Below, piece by piece: positions 60,701-64,000 of a DNA stretch of 64,000 nucleotides. Under the pieces are notes generated by a model. That model ran no database searches and was not told the origin of the DNA. It was given only the letters and a program-made list of their open reading frames with translations. The DNA is from Tethya wilhelma (Eukaryota > Porifera > Demospongiae > Tethyida > Tethyidae), in assembly GCA_964030475.1 (NCBI GenBank), contig CAXIPT010000001.1:19622090-19686089 (forward strand), written 5' to 3'. Position 1 is the first letter of the stretch; every line of letters begins with the position of its first letter. The translations under genes and the position numbers were made by a program.

Positions 60701-63700
60701 GAGGAGCCTGATTCCTCTGCCGTGGGAGAGTGGGTGAGAGTGGTCCACGAGGCTTGGAGAGGTGGGGGACCATCGACAAGAGGACTGAAGTGAGTGTGAC
60801 TCTGATTTGGTTTCATGTTACCACCATCATTGCTATGTTCTCTGAGATTAGTTCTGTCCTTAAGGGGAGAGGTGATTATATTGTCTTTAATGAGAGGGGT
60901 ATGTTCATTATTTGACCCTTGACCTCCATGTGTGGTTGAACTTTGACCTTTCTGTTCTGATGTACCTTCTTTGCTTGAGACGTGGGAACTGGAGGAGATG
61001 TTCTCCTGTTCTGATCGATCAGAGAGGAGGGGAGGGGAGCTTGATCGCTCAAATTGGTCTTGAGAGGAGTGGCCGCTGAATGGAAATGCATACTGTGCAG
61101 TGTCTGGTCGCTGGGTGTGATTTGAATAAAACTGGACAGTCAAGTTCGGCCAGTTGACGAGGAGGTGTGTGACTGTGGTGACATGGTGGGGGGACTCTCG
61201 GCTGGTGAATACAAACACACAACTGCAACACTCTCCAAGTACCTAAAGATGCATGCATAGAAGGAGTACATTAGATACTGGAGACAAAATATCTAACTCT
61301 AGAAGCTTTAGTCAAGAGAATTTTTTTGAAATATGAACTTTCTCTTTTAGTAAAATTATGACACAGTACATGTACATGCAGAAATTCGACCTACATGTTA
61401 TTGTGATTGGGAACCCCCTCTGAGAATTGTTTGAGTGGGAGTTTAGATTATTCATAGATAGCATCAACAGTCGGTAAACAACACCAGTACCGAGCTAAAG
61501 AGATATTATTAGCAACAACAAAAAGCATTGGCTATAAGAAATGTACAAGTCTCTAAGCTGCATTGTGCTGTTCTTGGCAAGTATTGTTGATGCTGAAGGA
61601 AAGCATCCACTTTCAAAGCGAGTTCTACCAACCAATCAAAACTGTGACCCCCAATATGAGGTCTGCAGGAAAGGAGACTGGATCGATACTAGAATAGCTG
61701 ACTGCGAGCGTGATGGTTATTTTTTCACATGCAATGCTCAGAATGATGTTTGGTACAGTTGGACAGTAGATGTGGCTGAAGATGATTACTGCAAACCAGT
61801 TACCGGATTACGTTTTAGATGTGGAAAAGCTGGCACTAACACAAGATGCGTATGTAGCGATCATAAACTATATTTTAACAGATGCAGATGTCAATATTGG
61901 CCTGATGAAGATGCAGGTGCCTCTCTTCCAGCAGCATGTAGGGGATACTATACTGGTGGTACCAGTACACTTCACCATTGGGGCTGCTGTAACAACTGTA
62001 ATGATTCAACAGCTAACACTTGTGATGGAAGGTCATGGCATGGAGGCAGCACTTATAGCTATTGTAGCTCGTGTGGAGAGAACACTGGAGGAGGAAGAAT
62101 CAAATATTACTTCAACTGTGGAAGTTGTGATGAACAACAAGAATGTGCTGATTACTGCAGTGGACCAATACTAAATCTTCCCGGCTTATGTTGGAAGTGG
62201 CTAGATTGCTTCAAAGGTTGTTGTCTACAAAGAACTCAACAACCATCCAGAAGTATAAGGCAGATAGAGAGTTTCTGTGGGGATGGGACTTGCAATGAAG
62301 AAGAATCACCATATACCTGTCCAACTGACTGCTGCTATCAGATCAACAGTGTGTGTGCTGAAAACAACACCAATAGATGTGATCTACAGTGCTGTGGCAG
62401 TCCTAGCTGTTGCTTAGAAAACAGTACGGACAGTACAGGCAGTACAGCTACTACACTATTGTTTTCATTCTATTCCAAGTTCACTATACTAGCTATGGTG
62501 TTTCTTGCTGTGATACTCTGACTCTGTAGCTATAACTGTAGGTTTTGAACGAAGTAACTAAATTTATTAGTTACTATATAAAGACTTTGATTATAGGAAG
62601 AGAAGTGTAGATGTATTTGAAGTTAAATTTGTTAGTTGTAGTTTTATTACTAATGATAGATGAACAGACACATGTACAATTGTATAAGTATGAATACACA
62701 ACTTACAGTGTGATTATAGAAGCAAGCATCCACCACTGCTTCTCGACTTGTTGTCCCAGGCAACTCAACCCCAGCTGGAGGGAGCAGCTTCCACCAGAAG
62801 GTCTTCCCTTCCTTGCTCATCTCCCACAAGTATATCTCATTCCTGTTAGCTACCAGCAGAGCCTGCTCACCACTCTCAGAGAGAAACAGACTGTGATCTG
62901 GTAAAGAAAGATTTAAAGAAACGAAAAACTTGAAGTTAAATTTTGCTAAAGTAAATGTAAATGTTTACATGCATGCATCTTTGTAGCCAATGAGTGGTTA
63001 GGATCAACATTGAGAACAAGACCAAGGAGTTGATACACTATTCTTGTGGGCTGAACTGATAGTCAATAAATGCCACAACGTAAGTTTAGCTTCAAGGGCT
63101 AGTCATGAATAATCAGTATTATGTACATAGTATATGCATTCATTGCCTAGCAACATACATGTACCTTTGTATTGCTGTAAGTTTGGCCTCTCCTTCTCTC
63201 CTCCCAGTCTAGAGAGAGGACTGACATACGTCTCCAAGACATCCTCTGCCTTGTTCCAGAGGAAGAAATCACCCTCAGCTGTCAGACCTCCGAGGTACTT
63301 GCCACTGGGGGAGGTGCTAGTGAGGGCCAGTCGGGACTGAACTTGAGCTATGGATGGAAACTTCTTTCTGGTTTTACCGGTTCTTAGAGAGAGCTGGCTG
63401 ATACGACTGTTGTCAAGGAGATAGAGAGCGAGTGGGGGCTCTTTCTAGAGTGACAAGAAATTATCAGAAATAGGTTGCTGAATGCATGGTAAAAGATTCT
63501 AGTATACCAAGAGATGCATTGCAAAGTCAGTGAATGGCCACACACAGAATTGAATTAATACTATAAAGCAATGTCTGTTATACAAATTCTGTTGACTTGG
63601 AAACGAACCGTGCAAACAAACTCAACCAGCCTTCATGCAGTCTTACCTCCAAAAGCCAAGCAATACGCGGCCATGGCTTTTTCCGTTTGATAGATACGGT

Positions 63701-63727
63701 TGATAGTATCTCTAGTTTAAGCTCCAT
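47103..63727 (-). CDS. CPLANE1: CPLANE1 (C5orf42) orthologue, ciliogenesis and planar polarity effector subunit
   Basis: About 20 exons, roughly 2,800 residues, start [21 protein letters not shown] at 63727. CPLANE1 works with INTU, FUZ and WDPCP at the basal body to recruit intraflagellar transport complexes. The N-terminal beta-propeller region matches the human protein in order: [18 protein letters not shown] and [19 protein letters not shown] (63165-63445), [12 protein letters not shown] (62709-62898), [17 protein letters not shown] and [12 protein letters not shown] (60074-60258), and [22 protein letters not shown] (start of the 57310-59807 exon). Helical exons follow at 56698-56938, 56284-56424, 55972-56178 and 54732-55783, then long serine-rich exons at 53585-54299 and 50997-53235, a charged helix ([21 protein letters not shown], about 49950), and the C-terminus [14 protein letters not shown]. 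Joining the 3' exons to the N-terminal half rests on strand, phase and continuous spacing. Exon borders are approximate. Confidence 0.88.
47524..47545. repeat. Short (TC)n run in a CPLANE1 intron
   Basis: tctctctcactctctctctctg. Nothing else is notable in the 47200-48160 intron. Confidence 0.7.
48751..48784. repeat. (CA)n microsatellite in a CPLANE1 intron
   Basis: Sixteen or so CA units. Confidence 0.95.
50575..50745 (-). mobile_element. Candidate tRNA-derived SINE in a CPLANE1 intron
   Basis: On the minus strand tggcctggttg (50727-50737) resembles a tRNA A box and agttcaagtcc (50675-50685) a B box, about 40 bases apart as in RNA polymerase III promoters. The acceptor-stem ends do not pair, so it is not a functional tRNA. 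A body with the hairpin aaggagctccttcggagct follows. Confidence 0.55.
56498..56698. repeat. MITE, CCGTATAGCGGGAAATTT family
   Basis: Ends accgtatagtgggaaattttt and aaattcccactatacggtat. It lies in a CPLANE1 intron, immediately next to the exon that starts at 56698 on the plus-strand scale. Confidence 0.88.
56985..57236. repeat. 7-bp minisatellite GCAGTAY
   Basis: About 35 heptamers, mostly gcagtac, gcagtat and gcagtag, with one acgcatgcagt interruption at about 57170. Seven is not a multiple of three, so every frame cycles through the same three codon sets and stays open for long stretches. It is intronic in CPLANE1. Confidence 0.95.
59886..60058. repeat. Degenerate CCGTATAGCGGG-family MITE
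   Basis: catatagcgggcaaatttggcga at the left and ccaaatttatccgatacacggtat at the right are diverged terminal repeats. The centre is unlike the other copies. Confidence 0.6.
61541..62521 (+). CDS. Cysteine-rich secreted/GPI-anchored protein nested in a CPLANE1 intron
   Basis: A single-exon gene of 326 residues on the strand opposite to its host, inside the intron between the CPLANE1 exons at 60517-61240 and 62709-62898. The signal peptide is [19 protein letters not shown]. The body has more than 35 cysteines, many in CC or CxC pairs ([22 protein letters not shown]), and a module [20 protein letters not shown]. The C-terminus is a hydrophobic tail ([13 protein letters not shown]) after a Ser/Thr-rich [11 protein letters not shown] stretch, as in GPI-anchored proteins. 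A dibasic site (LSKR) after about 26 residues could be a propeptide cut. The family is not recognised. Likely extracellular; function unknown. Confidence 0.75.
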   Translation: MYKSLSCIVLFLASIVDAEGKHPLSKRVLPTNQNCDPQYEVCRKGDWIDTRIADCERDGYFFTCNAQNDVWYSWTVDVAEDDYCKPVTGLRFRCGKAGTNTRCVCSDHKLYFNRCRCQYWPDEDAGASLPAACRGYYTGGTSTLHHWGCCNNCNDSTANTCDGRSWHGGSTYSYCSSCGENTGGGRIKYYFNCGSCDEQQECADYCSGPILNLPGLCWKWLDCFKGCCLQRTQQPSRSIRQIESFCGDGTCNEEESPYTCPTDCCYQINSVCAENNTNRCDLQCCGSPSCCLENSTDSTGSTATTLLFSFYSKFTILAMVFLAVIL

Positions 63728-64000
63728 TGACGACTGGTGAACAAGAAGCAGAGGAAAACACGTCAACTGGAAATTTCTTCCCTTTGAATCTTTGTTTGTT
63801 TCTAAATAGTGCACACCGGACCCACCTCCCTCAGTTTGAATTCCCCGCCCACCAGCTGTGATTCTAATTAACACCCACCATACAGATGTGCAGCAGATAA
63901 CATAGAAAGAAGAGAGACACAGCAGATACTGACTCAGACTAGGATGGTCCAAGTCTAGTGTTTTCACTGACACATCACAAGGTTTTGGTGATGAATGTTA
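63728..64000. other. Upstream flank of CPLANE1, no gene seen
   Basis: Would contain the CPLANE1 5' UTR and promoter. The minus-strand frame that continues past 63727 to 63973 shows no domain and probably is leader sequence. Confidence 0.4.

Overview
The window is animal genomic DNA, most likely from a marine demosponge. Amphimedon queenslandica is my best guess, but that is an inference. The sequence shows compact multi-exon genes with short introns, metazoan-only families (death domains with ZU5, Roco GTPases, CPLANE1, Ig-superfamily receptors), many small hairpin transposons, microsatellites, and one ~950-base assembly gap. No prokaryotic or viral genome is present.

Layout. 0-2.1 kb holds a small secreted-peptide ORF and repeat fragments. 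2.1-6.1 kb (minus) is an ectonucleotide pyrophosphatase/phosphodiesterase. 6.4-17.3 kb is a death-domain cluster: a tandem death-domain gene (minus), a divergently paired 2A-leader/death/Roc-COR/ZU5/death gene (plus), and a TRAF-zinc-finger/death gene (minus). The last shares a 181-bp intergenic promoter region with a mitochondrial branched-chain E2 gene (DBT, plus, 17.5-21.9 kb). 23.9-29.6 kb (minus) is an ankyrin/Roc-COR/death gene with one apparent frameshift. 29.7-33.6 kb is a graveyard of pseudogenes: a death-domain 3' end disrupted by a small transposon, a frameshifted SREK1IP1-like copy and a CWC27-like remnant. 33.8-35.6 kb (plus) is an ankyrin/death gene. 35.9-38.6 kb holds hairpin elements and a 1.3-kb TIR element with a Ulp1-like protease exon and a 9-bp target duplication. 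39.0-40.1 kb is the intact SREK1IP1-like copy, followed by the gap and a 35-bp minisatellite. 41.8-46.8 kb (minus) is an Ig/FN3-like receptor. 47.1-63.7 kb (minus) is CPLANE1, about 20 exons, with a cysteine-rich GPI-type protein gene nested on the opposite strand in one intron.

Biology. Five death-fold genes plus one death-fold pseudogene lie within 30 kb, alongside two Roco GTPases, which points to an expanded innate-immune or cell-death signalling locus. The most striking item is a 2A ribosome-skipping motif (CCGDIETNPGP) at the end of the first exon of the Roco/ZU5 gene. The phase-1 intron falls one base after the final proline codon, so the leader and the receptor are separable exon modules that could be released as two polypeptides from one ORF. 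Other notable points are a DBT with two E3-binding domains, a type II membrane ENPP, two back-to-back perfect palindromes, and a recent tandem duplication of TRAF zinc-finger exons.

Limits: exon borders were set by eye from GT/AG and reading phase, family calls come from remembered motifs, and no search was run.
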